Shown: positions 43,667-54,367 of the stretch, piece after piece
How the letters are laid out: each line of letters starts with the position of its first letter
How positions within the stretch are numbered: the stretch's first letter is position 1
Assembly: GCF_000208745.1 (NCBI RefSeq)
Contig: NC_030854.1
Span: 34,020,290-34,084,289, forward strand
Reading direction: 5' to 3'
Source: Theobroma cacao
Lineage: Eukaryota; Streptophyta; Magnoliopsida; Malvales; Malvaceae
Length of the DNA: 64,000 nucleotides
The notes under the pieces: model-generated
Told to the model about the DNA's origin: nothing
What the model saw: the letters and a program-made list of their open reading frames with translations, nothing else
Database searches by the model: none
Made by a program: the position numbers and the translations under genes

Positions 43667-45026
43667 ATTACGTAAGTATTTTAAAACATGAAGTCTCTTT
43701 ATTTTTATGTCTAATTAATTGGTATGCCAAAGGGTAAAGTCCACATACACCCTTAGTGGTATAGTCTTTTCTCATATAGCATCTTGAGGTTGTTATTTTT
43801 CTATATAAAATTTTATGTTTTAATTTTACTTTTGAAGTGGTAACAGTGTTAAAGTTTTAATTAGTTTTTTGGTAAACAGATAATAATAACCTTTGTTTTA
43901 ACCTTTTTGTATTATTTTATTTAATTAAAAAAAAATTTTAACCTTGGATTTCTTTTTTACTTTTCTCTCACTTTCTCACTGTCTAAACAGGAAAGAGAGT
44001 GTTTTCTTCTTTGAATCCCAAACAGGTTCAAAAGATTCAATCCTTGTTTTGTTTACTAATTTTCCTCTCTCATTTTTTCTTTTCGTTAAATTCATTTTTA
44101 TAAAATCTAATTTCTGTGAAAATTGAATTTGAATAAATAAAATGATTACTTCTATTGTTACTTTTGTTAAGAGAATTTTCATTGATCGATTTATTTTAAA
44201 ATTGTATTGATTTTATTTTTGTTTGAATCATTATTAGTATCGAGTTATTAGGTTTTGTATTCAAAATTTGTAAAAGAGGATCCAAATGCACTTACCCTAT
44301 TTTAAAAGGCCTTAATTGATCTTACCCAAATAATTTGTTTTTGTTTTTTTTTCATTTTTTGAAAAAATAGTAATGTATAATTATGTAAGAACCTATAAAT
44401 TTATATAAGTGTTAGTAAAAGAGAATCCTCCTAAAAAACCATTTCTTCTCTTTATGCGATATCATTCTTAGACCAACTAAGAAACAAAAGTCACGTATAT
44501 CAAGCACCAAAATTATAATTGTAGTTTGAAACATGATTGTTGTTCTTTTGTACTAGTATAACATTCAGCATTTATGATATGTGTAAAGACTTTGGTGCTA
44601 CCCATGACTATAGAAGGTAAGTTAGTCTATTCTGGAAGAAAAAAAAAAGAAAAAAATGAAAAATCCTTGTTGAAATATTTTTTAATTAAATAAATAAAAT
44701 ATAAAAAGATTAAAAAAGGGTTATTCTTTTCTGTTTATAAAAAACTAATTAAAACTTTAACACGAAAAAACAAAAAAACAAAAAACAAAAAAAGAGAAGG
44801 TAATGCTTTCTATATTGTATAAAAATAGAATATTTTGATTATTGATAGTATAAAGGTATTAGAAAACAAATTCATTGATAGTTACCTTTTGTGAGTAATC
44901 AAATAATAGATTGTTGAACTACCAATAGTTCAAATAGTTTTAAAGATTGGATAAATAATATGAGTTAGGATGTCATTGGTTTATTGTGCTATATAGTATT
45001 TACTTACACAAGGGTCATAGGATATA
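43667..45026. repeat. Segmental duplicate (copy 1) containing a broken long-TIR element
   Basis: Collinear with 52512-54152 over its whole length, with mostly single-base differences. Relative to that copy it lacks about 300 bp around 44765-44770, which removes most of the right terminal inverted repeat. The left repeat arm is at about 43738-43942 and the surviving inner part of the right arm at about 44667-44765. The left edge abuts the Gypsy-like fragment and the right edge ends at …cataggatata. Confidence 0.85.
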
Positions 45027-45063
45027 CCGCCCTCTGCCAGTACTCTTTACTAATTACAAAAGT

Positions 45064-45642
45064 GTCATTGACCAAAAATTTTTACTCCACATACTACTTA
45101 TTTAGAGTTTTATGTAGCTAATAATACTAATGAATCTACTAATATTTTTTTGCAATTTCGTAAGAAATGAAGTCAAAGACTCCAAGTCAAAGTAAGTTTA
45201 TCAAAAAGTAATTTATATATTTATATTTAAATGTTATATGAAAAGACAAAAAAAAATTCTTTCTATAATTTCAAATTTTATTAAAAATGTCAAAACCTAA
45301 ACTACTCTCCCTCTTCAAAAATTCAAATTTCACTTTTGAAACCTGAAGATGCTTCCTCTTCTTGATCCTTGGTTGCTTTTTTCACTCTCTCAAAATAACT
45401 CATTTAAGCTTTAATTATAAGTGTCGTAATGTACCGGTTCGAGAACTCGACTACTAGACATGGTTTCTTGGAGAGTTGTCATCAATCTTTTTTTACCTAG
45501 GTGTAATTGGCCACCTATTACATTTATTCTATTCAACGGAGTTCTAAATCGACTTTAGATCCGTCTAAAGAACATCAAATTGGTCTACATATTTGTTTAG
45601 AGTTGGGTTCCGGAGTACAATTACACAGAGGAAAACATTAGC
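45064..45642. repeat. Direct repeat of about 580 bp, copy 1
   Basis: Near-identical by eye to 46674-47257, in the same orientation and offset by 1610 bp. It begins gtcattgaccaaaaattttt and ends near …attacacagag. The second half (about 45420-45642) is an inverted relative of the Gypsy-like leader at 43390-43666. The ends are not TG…CA, so it does not look like an LTR pair. Confidence 0.85.
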
Positions 45643-46201
45643 ACCCCTATGACCCCTGTTCCATGAACCGTACCATTTAATCATTTGTTATCCTAACCCA
45701 TTGATTTTATTCCTATGTTTTTTTAATTATTATTTATTTTTTTATCTTTTATTCTATTAAAATATTTTATTTGGCTTTACAAGTGTGACGTGCACGTGAT
45801 GCAATAGTGAAATGCATGGCATAAAATCGAAATAATGCCAAACGAAAACCTTTTATTGAGTACATTTTCTGAATTCACCCATTATACTGGTGGGATCCGA
45901 GAGTATTCTCTCACCTAAGAAAATACCAGAGAAACTTGCCCTCGCAAGTTTAACGAGTAAATTCCATCATTGGGGTAGTCGTTTGCAAGTAAAAATAATA
46001 TTTTTCATGAATGCAAACCTATTACGAGTGGAAGCCTTTTATTAAAGATATTCTCTGAACCCTTTCATCATATTGATGGGACTCGGAGGTATCTTTTCAT
46101 TGACAGAATTTTTCAAAGAAACTCGCCTTCGCAAGCTTTCTCAGAAAGTCTCATCATCGGAACTTATACTCGTATATAAAATATATCTACATGTCATGAA
46201 A
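45643..46201 (-). mobile_element. Inverted fragment of the second Gypsy-like element
   Basis: Continues the reverse-orientation homology to 43070-43400 on + (gttccatgaaccgtaccatttaatc here against gattaaatggtacagttcatggaac there). It contains two diverged direct units, at about 45846-45995 and 46032-46180, sharing ccttttatt, ttctctgaa, aaacttgccctcgcaag/aaactcgccttcgcaag and a 'catcat' end. An N at 46202 marks the junction with the sulfotransferase fragment. Confidence 0.5.
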
Positions 46202-46202
46202 N

Positions 46203-46302
46203 GTTGGCAAAGAAGCATAAGGTAAATGCGTTGAGAACATTCTTGGTTGATAAGGGCCGCTATTTTAGAGATCCGGATAAGATTTGTTCAAAGTGCTGTT
46301 TA
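46203..46302 (-). pseudogene. Sulfotransferase relic, internal fragment
   Basis: About 100 bp whose - strand closely matches 62836-62935 of the sulfotransferase at 62274-63303. It covers the CPDLENSCPYQPRMFSTHLP part but with substitutions (…RISKIAALINQE… in the comparable frame). Homology stops at about 46302 on one side and at the N (46202) on the other. Not functional. It belongs with the 5' fragment at 47383-47490. Confidence 0.8.
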
Positions 46303-46445
46303 GATATATTTGTGGGGCTTCTAGTGCTCTACTTTTCCACAACATCGATTTGGCTAAAACAGATGATGTACAATAATTTTATGCCCCATTCATAATGGCT
46401 TGGGGGGCCATACAGTAAGATTCTTTTACATGAATTATATATAAA

Positions 46446-46660
46446 ACACCAATTAATGCACACAATAGACTAAACCTAACACTCATGGCCCATGTATTAA
46501 AATTTCCCTTTAGTTGATATTTTAGTTTTAGACCTTCTGTTTTTATTTTTTATTTTTATTAAAAAAATTAAAAATTTAAGTCTCACATTATCAATGAGCT
46601 GGCTGATAAGAAAAGACACCAATTAATGCACACAATAGACTAGACCTAACACCACGGGGG
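46446..46660. repeat. Short direct repeat, about 42 bp x 2
   Basis: caccaattaatgcacacaat at about 46448 and again at about 46617, each followed by agactaRacctaacac. The copies flank about 125 bp that includes an A-run and a T-rich stretch. This may mark an insertion with a long flanking duplication, or simply nearby duplication. Confidence 0.55.
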
Positions 46661-46673
46661 GACCTACCTTAGG

Positions 46674-47257
46674 GTCATTGACCAAAAATTTTTACTCCAC
46701 ATACTACTTATTTAGAGTTTTATGTAGCTAATAATACTAATGAATCTACTAATATTTTTTTGCAATTTCGTAGAAAATAAAGTCAAAGACTAAAAGTCAA
46801 AGTAAATTTATCAAAAAGTAATTTATATATTTATATTTAAATGTTATATGAAAAGACAAAAAAAATTCTTTTTATAATTTTCAAATTTTATTAAAAATGT
46901 CAAAACCTAAACTACTCTCCCTCTTCAAAAATTCAAATCTTACTCTTGAGACCTACAGTGACACTTCCTCTTTTTGATCTTTGGTTGCATTTTTCACTCT
47001 TCTCAAAATAACTCATCTAAGCTTCAATTATAAGTGTCGTAATGTGCCGGTCCGAGAACTCGACTGCTAGACATGGTTTACTTGGGGAGTTGTCATCAAT
47101 CTTTTTTTACCTACGTGTAATTGGCCACCTATTACATTTATTCTATTCAACGGAGTTCTAAATAGACTTTAGATCCGTCTAAAGAACATCAAACTAGTTT
47201 ACGTATTTTGTTTAGAGCTGGGTTCCGGAATACAATTACACAGAGAGAAAGATTAGC
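46674..47257. repeat. Direct repeat of about 580 bp, copy 2
   Basis: Second copy of 45064-45642. Differences are scattered substitutions and one- or two-base indels. It lies between the two pieces of the third sulfotransferase copy and thus probably helped disrupt it. Confidence 0.85.
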
Positions 47258-47382
47258 GTGCTTTTGTAGTGCATTTTGTTATGTGTGAAAGTTATTCTAA
47301 AAAGCGTACTATAGTGATATTGCTATTTTATATATGTGGTAAGTTGGTCTCTATTAGGTCTCTCTCATTCTTTTCACTCCCT

Positions 47383-47490
47383 CTATTAGATCATTTCTGT
47401 TGTATCCATAACAAAACCAGCAGTTGAGAGGAAGGGATAGAAATGGAGAAAAATGGAGAAAAATGTAGAAGAATATACTCTCAAATTAAA
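47383..47490 (-). pseudogene. Sulfotransferase relic, start-codon and 5' UTR fragment
   Basis: The + strand here (agatcatttctgttgtatccat followed by aacaaaacc…gagg…tagaaatggagaaaaa…tatactctc) aligns with the start of the sulfotransferase at 63303 (agataatttctgttgcgtccat, aataaaact…gagg…tagaaatggagaagaa…tatactctc). On the - strand it reads Met-Asp-Thr-Thr-Glu-Met-Ile and then a stop. So this is the 5' end of a third copy, separated from its internal fragment by about 1 kb of repeat. Confidence 0.72.
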
Positions 47491-49599
47491 CTAGTTACCA
47501 AAGAAATTTTATAGATATATTGGCCTGTCCCTTAATCTTATTTAGTTGGTATTTACAAGGTAATAATTTTTCTGAATCATGTTTAATATGATTTAATTCT
47601 TATGTACATCTTGTAAATAATTAAAAAAATATGGGACGATATATGTGTTTTCTGAAAAAGAGAAAGAAAAGACCTAGTGATTTGTTATCTTGTTAATGGA
47701 TTTATGTACTACTATATGTATTCTTTTTTCATGAATTTCGTCAAAAAATTAATGTATTTTTTAGTGAGCGACCGGCTGCTATAATGAGAGATAATTAACT
47801 GCTTTTATAAATTAAAAAATTCATGTATAATCCCGTGGTAATCATGGAGTTTGTATATTTTGTTATTATAAGAATAATAATAAAAACAGGTACACGCTCT
47901 TGCCTTAGCTACCTTCTCTCTCTATTCTACATATATTTATTACTAAGATGGTATTCTTTTTAATAATTTATCCTTTATAAAATGTGACCAATTATATTGT
48001 TGAAAAGGAAACACATCATATGCAGTTCAAGAAATCAATATATGAAAATTAGATTCTTGCAATAATGATTTCCTGAAATTAACTATAAGCTTGTTCTTAA
48101 GTCAAAACCGAGTAGCCGGCTACAGCCTTATTAAATAATATATATTAATCGTTCAATTAAAGTATTTAAGTAGTATAATATCTGAATAATTAGTTACCTG
48201 AAATTAGAATTTATTAATTTGATCTTTTAAATAAAACATAACTGCCAGTTAAATAAAATTTATTTTTATTTTTTTATGAATGTTTAATAAATTTTAATTT
48301 TCCAATTAATTAAGATAATTCAATCAATTGCCGATGATGTGGCATAAATCTGGGCATGAGGCACCAAAATGTGAAAATGTTGAATAGTTGTAGCTTTTTT
48401 TAACCAAAGAAAAATCCTACATAGAATAGATCTATCTATCTATATATATATAATTTAAGTTTTGATTCTAAACTTGTAAATCGATCTGCCTCTTAAAGAG
48501 GGGATGGCCAAAGGGCACCATCAAGTAAAAAATGGCATATCTTGGAAGAGTAAAAAACTATGCACTCATTTTCTATTTTAACGAAAATTTTCTGCTATCA
48601 TTTGTGTTGCTTTGTCCCTATTCAAAACAAAAGAATAAACTTTAAAATTTTATAAAAAAGATAAAAAAAATAAAGAGAATAAAGCGAAATTCTTTTCTTT
48701 GTTCTTTTATATATGTTTATCTCTTTTTGTTTTATCTTGTAGCTATTTCTTAGTATAAATTTAATGTGTAAAAATTGCTAAAATCAGATTTTAATTAATA
48801 TGAGTAAAACTTGGGTTACCTGATGATTGAATACGTTATTTTTCATTTCCTAAAAATCTAAAACTCTGTATAAAACTTGCGTGCTTTCGATTGTTGTGTA
48901 TAATTAATTAAAAATCTGAGACACACACCATATATAGCCTTATCTTTTCATATATAAAATAGAACCGTCGTTTTTCTGCTATCTCAGACACACACCTACA
49001 TAGAGACAGAGAGAAATGAAAATTTTGGGCATGCACATCCCCTGGCCTTAAATGAAAAGCACAGCAATCAGAGTGAAGAAGCTAACTGCTCAAGCTGTGG
49101 GGAGGTACTGGTGTGGGGTCCAAGTTTTAGCTGTGCGAGTTTGGCTTTTACCTTCTTAGTAGCATTCTATTAATCATAAAAAATATATTTCATTTATCAA
49201 TTATTTGAAAATATCCTTTGTTATGTATTCAAGCGCATATCTGGAGAAAAAGACAGTACTCTTGAATCTATACACCTTTGGCTTAATTAGTAGCTTTTAT
49301 CTCTTTTTAGAAGGATTAACATTCAAGCATTAATTCAAAGGTGCATTATTATTGATCTTAATTGCCCCTCTTGTGATGTTGAGATTGAAACAGCATTCCA
49401 TTGTCTCTGCAGCTGCTCGCTAGCTAGGGCTATATGGTTAATCTCGAAATAGGGCTTTAGACAAATGGAGGTGATGTTCTGTTCTATGTAAGATGGGATA
49501 CTTCATTTATTTCACATCATGGAGAAAAGGGAGATAGAAGAAATTGTAAGTGCCTTATGGGCCTTATGGAAAGCATGCACGCAACATGAAGATATTCAT
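47491..49599. other. AT-rich spacer, nothing recognised
   Basis: No coding region, RNA gene or clear repeat family was seen. A less AT-rich patch at about 49010-49150 (…gcacagcaatcagagtgaagaagc…) has no family signature, and I could not form a convincing microRNA-type foldback from it. Short homopolymers and TATA-like strings are common throughout. Confidence 0.5.
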
Positions 49600-50476
49600 G
49601 TTGGGTTATTTTTTATTTTTTTTAATATTTTTAACTTAAATTTTTTTATTTAATTATTTCTATTTGTGATTTTGATTTTGAATTTACCATCTTAGCCATT
49701 TTTTTGTTGAAAGTAACAAAACACAGATTTGACTAAGTATCTAAAGTTAGTTATTACTTATTTATTTAGGAATTACTTTATTGCTTTCCTACAAATTCTT
49801 TGTGTTTTTTTTTTTATTTAGATTCTTGTGAACAATTAAATTTTTTATTCAAAGATTGCTTCTTCGTTGAATTGTTTATTAATATTGTATTTAATTTTTG
49901 TGATTAATTTTAGAGAATTGCTTCCCCATTGAATTGTTTATTGATAGCCTTAACATTTTTTTAGGAGATTAAGTCCCATTTAGATTTTTGTTATTATATT
50001 TGTTAATTTTTGTTTATTGTTAAATTTATTTAGANGTTTGGTTTATTTACTTATTTTATTTTTAATATTTGTAACTTTAAATTTTTGTTATTTAATAATT
50101 TCTATTTACTATTTTGATTTAGGATTTACCATCTTAGCCATTTTTTTGTTGAAAGTAACAAAACACAGATTTGACTAAGTATCTAAAGTTAGTTATTACT
50201 TATTTATTTAGGAATTACTTTATTGCTTTCCTACAAATTCTTTGTGTTTTTTTTTTTATTTAGATTCTTGTGAACAATTAAGTTTTTTACTTGGGATTGC
50301 TTTCTCATTGAATTATTTATTGATATTGTATTTAAATTTTGTGATCAATTTTAGGGAATTGCTTCCCCATTGAATTGTTTATTGATAGCCTTAACATTTT
50401 TTTAGGAGATTAAGTCCCATTTAGATTTTTGTTATTATATTTGTTAATTTTTGTTTATTGTTAAGTTTATTTAGAA
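49600..50476. repeat. Tandem duplication of about 440 bp with an N at the junction
   Basis: Copy 1 is about 49600-50034 and copy 2 about 50038-50476, in the same orientation and offset by 442 bp (for example accatcttagccattttttt at 49686 and 50128). Copies are nearly identical through long stretches, including an odd T12-type run. The single N at 50035 sits exactly at the junction, so the second copy may be an assembly overlap that was not collapsed rather than true DNA. Confidence 0.8.
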
Positions 50477-51223
50477 ATTGAGATTGTTATCATTATCAAA
50501 TTATTTATGATTATACTAGTTAATTCTTTTAAATAAACTATTAAGATTAATTTCTTTGAATAATTTTCAAATTTTATTTATATAATTTTCAAATAAATTT
50601 TTTTATCTAAGTTGCTTTATATTTTTATCAAACATTAAATGTATAGTATGAATGTTTTATAGACATTATTTTCAACTTTTCACCCCCTCAAACGCGAAAT
50701 TCTAACTCCGCCATTGTATTGAAAGTGGTTAAGTTGAGGATGGTTATTGTAATCCTGATTATATGGTTCAAAGGGCACTCTTTTTTAATTTTATCCCTCA
50801 GGGTTTTTCTATGGAAAGATTTTTAATGAGGCTCTTTAACCATGTATAGGGAAGGCTTCATGAGTATTAATAATTGTCTCTTTCTATATATCTCAGATTT
50901 GATTCAATTTGGTGAGGTAATGAAATCATCTTTTACTTCCAAAAAAAATTCAGATTTTGGGTTATTTCATTTTTTTGAACTTTCTCAAATAAATAACTTA
51001 TATTTTTAAAAAATTTGTTATGATAAGCAAGAAAATTACATGACTTCCTTCTATAGACTCTTTGACTAATGGATATATAAACCTACCATTAAACAGAAAT
51101 TCGAGTGCAATTACATGACTATATGTGTTATGTCATTGCGTGCTCATACAAACACACTAAACAAAGCCATATAAGGCAAAATGAAAATTTATCCTTAGCC
51201 TAAAATAAGCAAATGACATAGAA
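50477..51223. other. Spacer and probable 3' UTR of the sulfotransferase copy
   Basis: AT-rich. The segment near 50678-50715 (ttttcaccccctc…aactccgccattg) resembles the 3' end wording common to plant transposons, suggesting the tandem block above belongs to an old element. Bases from about 51100 to 51223 probably include the 3' UTR of the - strand sulfotransferase. Confidence 0.4.
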
Positions 51224-52260
51224 TCAGGCACAAGCATTGTCGTTCGTTTTGCAAGAAAATTTGAATGTCAAACCAGATTTATCAAACTTTTCTTGAACAA
51301 ATTTCTCGAAACGCTCCACCATGGAAGGTGTGAGATAATTGCTCCAATCTCCTACCTCTCCTTTCCTAAAGAAGGTAGTGTTTGGAGTTCCAAAAGGTTG
51401 CTTGCCACTCTTGTTAACCTCCATCCCTTTCAAGTTCTCCAAACTACACAACTTAGCTATTTCTTCTGCTACTCCTTGTTTCTCTTCTTCCTTTGAGAAA
51501 GGAAAACCCAAGAAGTTAGCTAACGTTGTTATATGGAAAACGATATCTTCCTTCAGATCTTCATATTTCAAAAACATTATCTTATTAGGATTTTCTTGTT
51601 TTGCCATCCAATACCCTAACACATGATCTGGAAACGGTCCAAAAGCATAAATTCCTTGGCAGAACATCTCAAAAGCTTCATCTAGTGATAATGGATCCAC
51701 ATTTTCAGATTGTATCTTGTCAGTGAAATGCCAATGAGAAATAAACATATCCATTGGATTTCTACAGATATACACAATTTTAGAGGTTGAGCATTCTTTA
51801 ACGGAGGGTGGCAAAGAAGCATAAGGCGTATGGGCTGCGAAAAGTCTTGGCTGAGGGATGTTTTCAAGATTGGGAGAATGGTTTTTGAGGTAAAGATTTA
51901 GCTTCAAGAAGGGTACAGCTTGGTGAGGGCTTAAACTGAGCAAAGGGTTGTTTTTTAGCTCAAAATGGCTGCGGTCACAGTGGTGAAAATCAAGGCCTTC
52001 ATCCAAGTAGTGCCACATTTCGGTGAACTTGTTAGAAAAATATCATTATCAAGTGCTTGGAAGTGCTTTTGGAAAGAAATCATGGCTTTAAACGCCCTAG
52101 ATGAACACCAAAAGCCTTGGTAGAAATAAAGAAAAGTTCCATACCAATTTCTCTCTTTAGGGAGGGTTTGGACCAATTCTTGAACCTCTTCATCATCCCC
52201 CGATTCCTCTGATCCTTGGGTTTTTGGAAGATTGTCTTTGGAGATTTCTTTTGCCTCCAT
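51224..52260 (-). pseudogene. Cytosolic sulfotransferase copy A, one frameshift
   Basis: Plant SOTs move sulfate from PAPS to hydroxyls of flavonoids, hormones or other small molecules. Intronless, about 345 codons in total, a normal length for the family. The frame from MEAKEISKDN (52260) includes ELVQTLPKERNWYG, FWCSSRAFKAM and the PAPS loop SSPKCGTTWMKAL (Cys where Ser is usual). It then reads into a stop because one base is missing near 51975. The rest continues in the second frame to 51224. It has HTPYASLPPS, the 3'-phosphate motif YICRNPMDMFISHW and the C-terminal PAPS motif RKGEVGDWSNYLT, all intact. Apart from the one-base loss the gene looks preserved, so a sequencing error or a very young pseudogene are both possible. 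It is closest to copy B at 62274-63303. Confidence 0.88.
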
Positions 52261-52511
52261 TAAAAAAAAAAAGCAAAAATTTGGCATCGAAGTAAATATG
52301 ACAAAATGAAGGAAGAATGTGGAAATCTATAGCTGAAACTAGTTAGTTCCAAAAGGAATTTATACTAGTGCATTAATGATGAGAGATAAAATAAAAAAAT
52401 CTCTATAAATACTTCAAAATGATACTTGGATCGGTTCTTTTTGTTTTAAAATGATATTTTTGACTCTTGGTTGTTAACACTGTTAGTTAATAGTTAAAAA
52501 ATTTGAATTAA
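52261..52511 (-). promoter_or_regulatory. 5' flank of sulfotransferase copy A
   Basis: A T-run on the gene strand (A-run 52262-52271 on +) lies just before the ATG. TTTATACTAG (complement of about 52358-52367) is a weak TATA candidate about 100 bp upstream. Beyond 52511 the sequence is the segmental duplicate with the long-TIR element, so any natural promoter must be shorter than about 250 bp or supplied by the repeat. Confidence 0.35.
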
Positions 52512-54152
52512 TATTACATAAGTATTTTAAAACATAAAGTCTCTTTATTTTTATGTCTAATTAATTGATATGCCAAAAGGTAAAGTCCATATACACCCCT
52601 GGTGGTATAGTCTTTTCTCATATAATATCTTGAGATTATTATTTTTCTATATAAAATTTTATGTTTTAATTTTACTTTCGAAGTGGTAACACTGTTAAAG
52701 TTTTAATTAATTTTTTGGTAAATAGACAATAATAACCTTTGTTTTAACCTTTTTGTATTCTTTTGTTTAATTAAAAAAATATTTTAACCTTTGGATTTCT
52801 TTTCTACTTTTCTCTCACTTCTCACTGTCTGAACAGGAAAGAGAGTGTTTACTTCTTTGAATCCCAAACAGGTTCAAAAGATTCAATCCTTGTTTTGTTT
52901 ACTAATTTTCCTCTCTCATTTTTTCTTTTCATTTAATTCATTTTTATAAAATATAATATATGTGAAAATTGAATTTGAATAAATAAAATGATTACTTCTA
53001 TTGTTACTTTTGTTAAGAGAATTTTCATTGATTGATTTATTTTAAAATTGTATTGATTTTATTTTTGTTTGAATCATTATTAGTATCGAGTTATTAGGGT
53101 TTGTATTCAAAATTTGTAGAAGAGGATCCAGATGCACTTACTCTATTTTAAAAGGCCTTAATTGATCCTACCCAAATAATTTGTTTTTGTTTTTTTTTTC
53201 ATTTTTTGAAAAAATAGTAACGTATGATTGTGTAAGAACCTCTAAATTTATATAAGTGTTAGTAAAAGAGAATCCTCCTAAAAAACCATTTTTTTCTCTT
53301 TATACGATGTCATTCTTAGACCAACTAAGAAACAAAAGTCACGTATATCAAGTACCAAAATTATAATTGTAGTTTGAAACATGATTGTTGTTCTTTTGTA
53401 CGAGTATAACATTCAGCATTTATGATATGTGTAAAGACTTTGGTGCTACCCATGACTGTAGAAGGTAAGTTAGTCTATTCTGGAAGAAAAAAAAATGAAA
53501 AATCTTTGTTGAAATATTTTTTAATTAAATAAATAAAATACAAAAAGATTAAAAAAGGGTTATTCTTGTCTATTTACAAAAAACTAATTGAAACTTTAAC
53601 ACGGTCACCCCTTTGGGAATAAAACTAAAACACAAGAATTTATATGAGAAAAAAAATAACCTCATGGTGCTACATGAGAAAAAGCTATACTGCAAGGGGT
53701 GTATATGGAGTTTTATGTGGAGTTTATTCTTTTTTTAATGATATATATGAGGTAATTCAAGAGGAGATGGTTTTCCCAGCAAGAAATAAATTTTTAAGTG
53801 CTTTTTAAATTAAAAGTGTGTATATTATTTCCATGTAATTTTATTTGGTAAATTTATTTATAAAATAAAATAGAGAAAAAAAAAGTCTTCCCATGTGTTT
53901 TAGAAAAAACAAAAAAGAGAGAAGGTAATGCTTTCTATATTGTATAAAAATAGAATATTTTGATTATTGATAGTATAAAGGTATTAGAAAACAAATTCAT
54001 TGATAGTTACCTTTTGTGAGTAATCAAATAATAGATTGTTGAACTACCAATAGTTCAAATAGTTTTAAAGATTGGATAAATAATATGAGTTAGGATGGCA
54101 TTGGTTTATTGTGCTATATAGTATTTACTTACACAAGTGTCATAGGATATAT
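52512..54152. repeat. Segmental duplicate (copy 2) with the complete long-TIR element
   Basis: Homologous to 43667-45026 along its length, with about 300 bp extra at about 53605-53910. The extra part includes the outer right inverted repeat, so this copy is the more complete one. It lies immediately upstream of sulfotransferase copy A. Confidence 0.85.
52581..53716. mobile_element. Non-autonomous DNA transposon with ~200-bp terminal inverted repeats (MULE-like)
   Basis: The left arm 52581-52787 starts taaagtccatatacacccc. The right arm 53508-53716, read in reverse complement, starts ataaaactccatatacacccc. The pairing continues through ggtatag/agtatag, ttttctcat, aaaattttatgttttaattt, gttaaagttt, aattttttg, aaatagacaa and …tttttgtatt. 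The interior (about 720 bp) has no transposase-like frame. Length and long TIRs fit a Mutator-like non-autonomous element. I could not find a clear 8-11-bp target duplication, so the superfamily is inferred. Confidence 0.7.
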
Positions 54153-54280
54153 AACTATCAGACATGCGGATCTCGACTTTTTAATTTTGAGTGGAGCAAA
54201 CTAATATTGTGAAATAATAAATCTTATTTTTTTTCACTAAAATATATTAAGTATATTAAAAAATTTTGAAAATTATATCA

Positions 54281-54367
54281 GAGCATTTGATTCATTGGTT
54301 GATACATAATCCTCTGCTTAAAGAGTAAAGTTCGAATCTCTCTTCTCTCAATTAAAAAAAAAAAAAA
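54281..54367 (+). mobile_element. tRNA-derived SINE, copy 2
   Basis: Starts near gagcatttgattcattggttg (A-box-like) and has aagttcgaatctc (B box, about 54328-54340). It ends in tctctcaatt plus a run of about 13 A (54354-54367). It is similar to the - strand element at 7045-7140 (…tttagctcattgattgg… gattcgaatcc… A-run), including the intervening ctgcttaaag/ttgcttaaag. Two independent insertions of one family. Confidence 0.7.

Noticed and set aside
43944..44182. Frames on both strands inside the TIR element as a possible transposase
   Set aside because: Short and low-complexity (Phe/Ser/Lys-rich), with no transposase motifs. The sister copy does not preserve them.
45064..47257. LTR pair of a compact retrotransposon
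   Set aside because: The 580-bp repeats do not begin TG or end CA, no primer-binding site follows the first copy, and the interior is a mixture of unrelated fragments.
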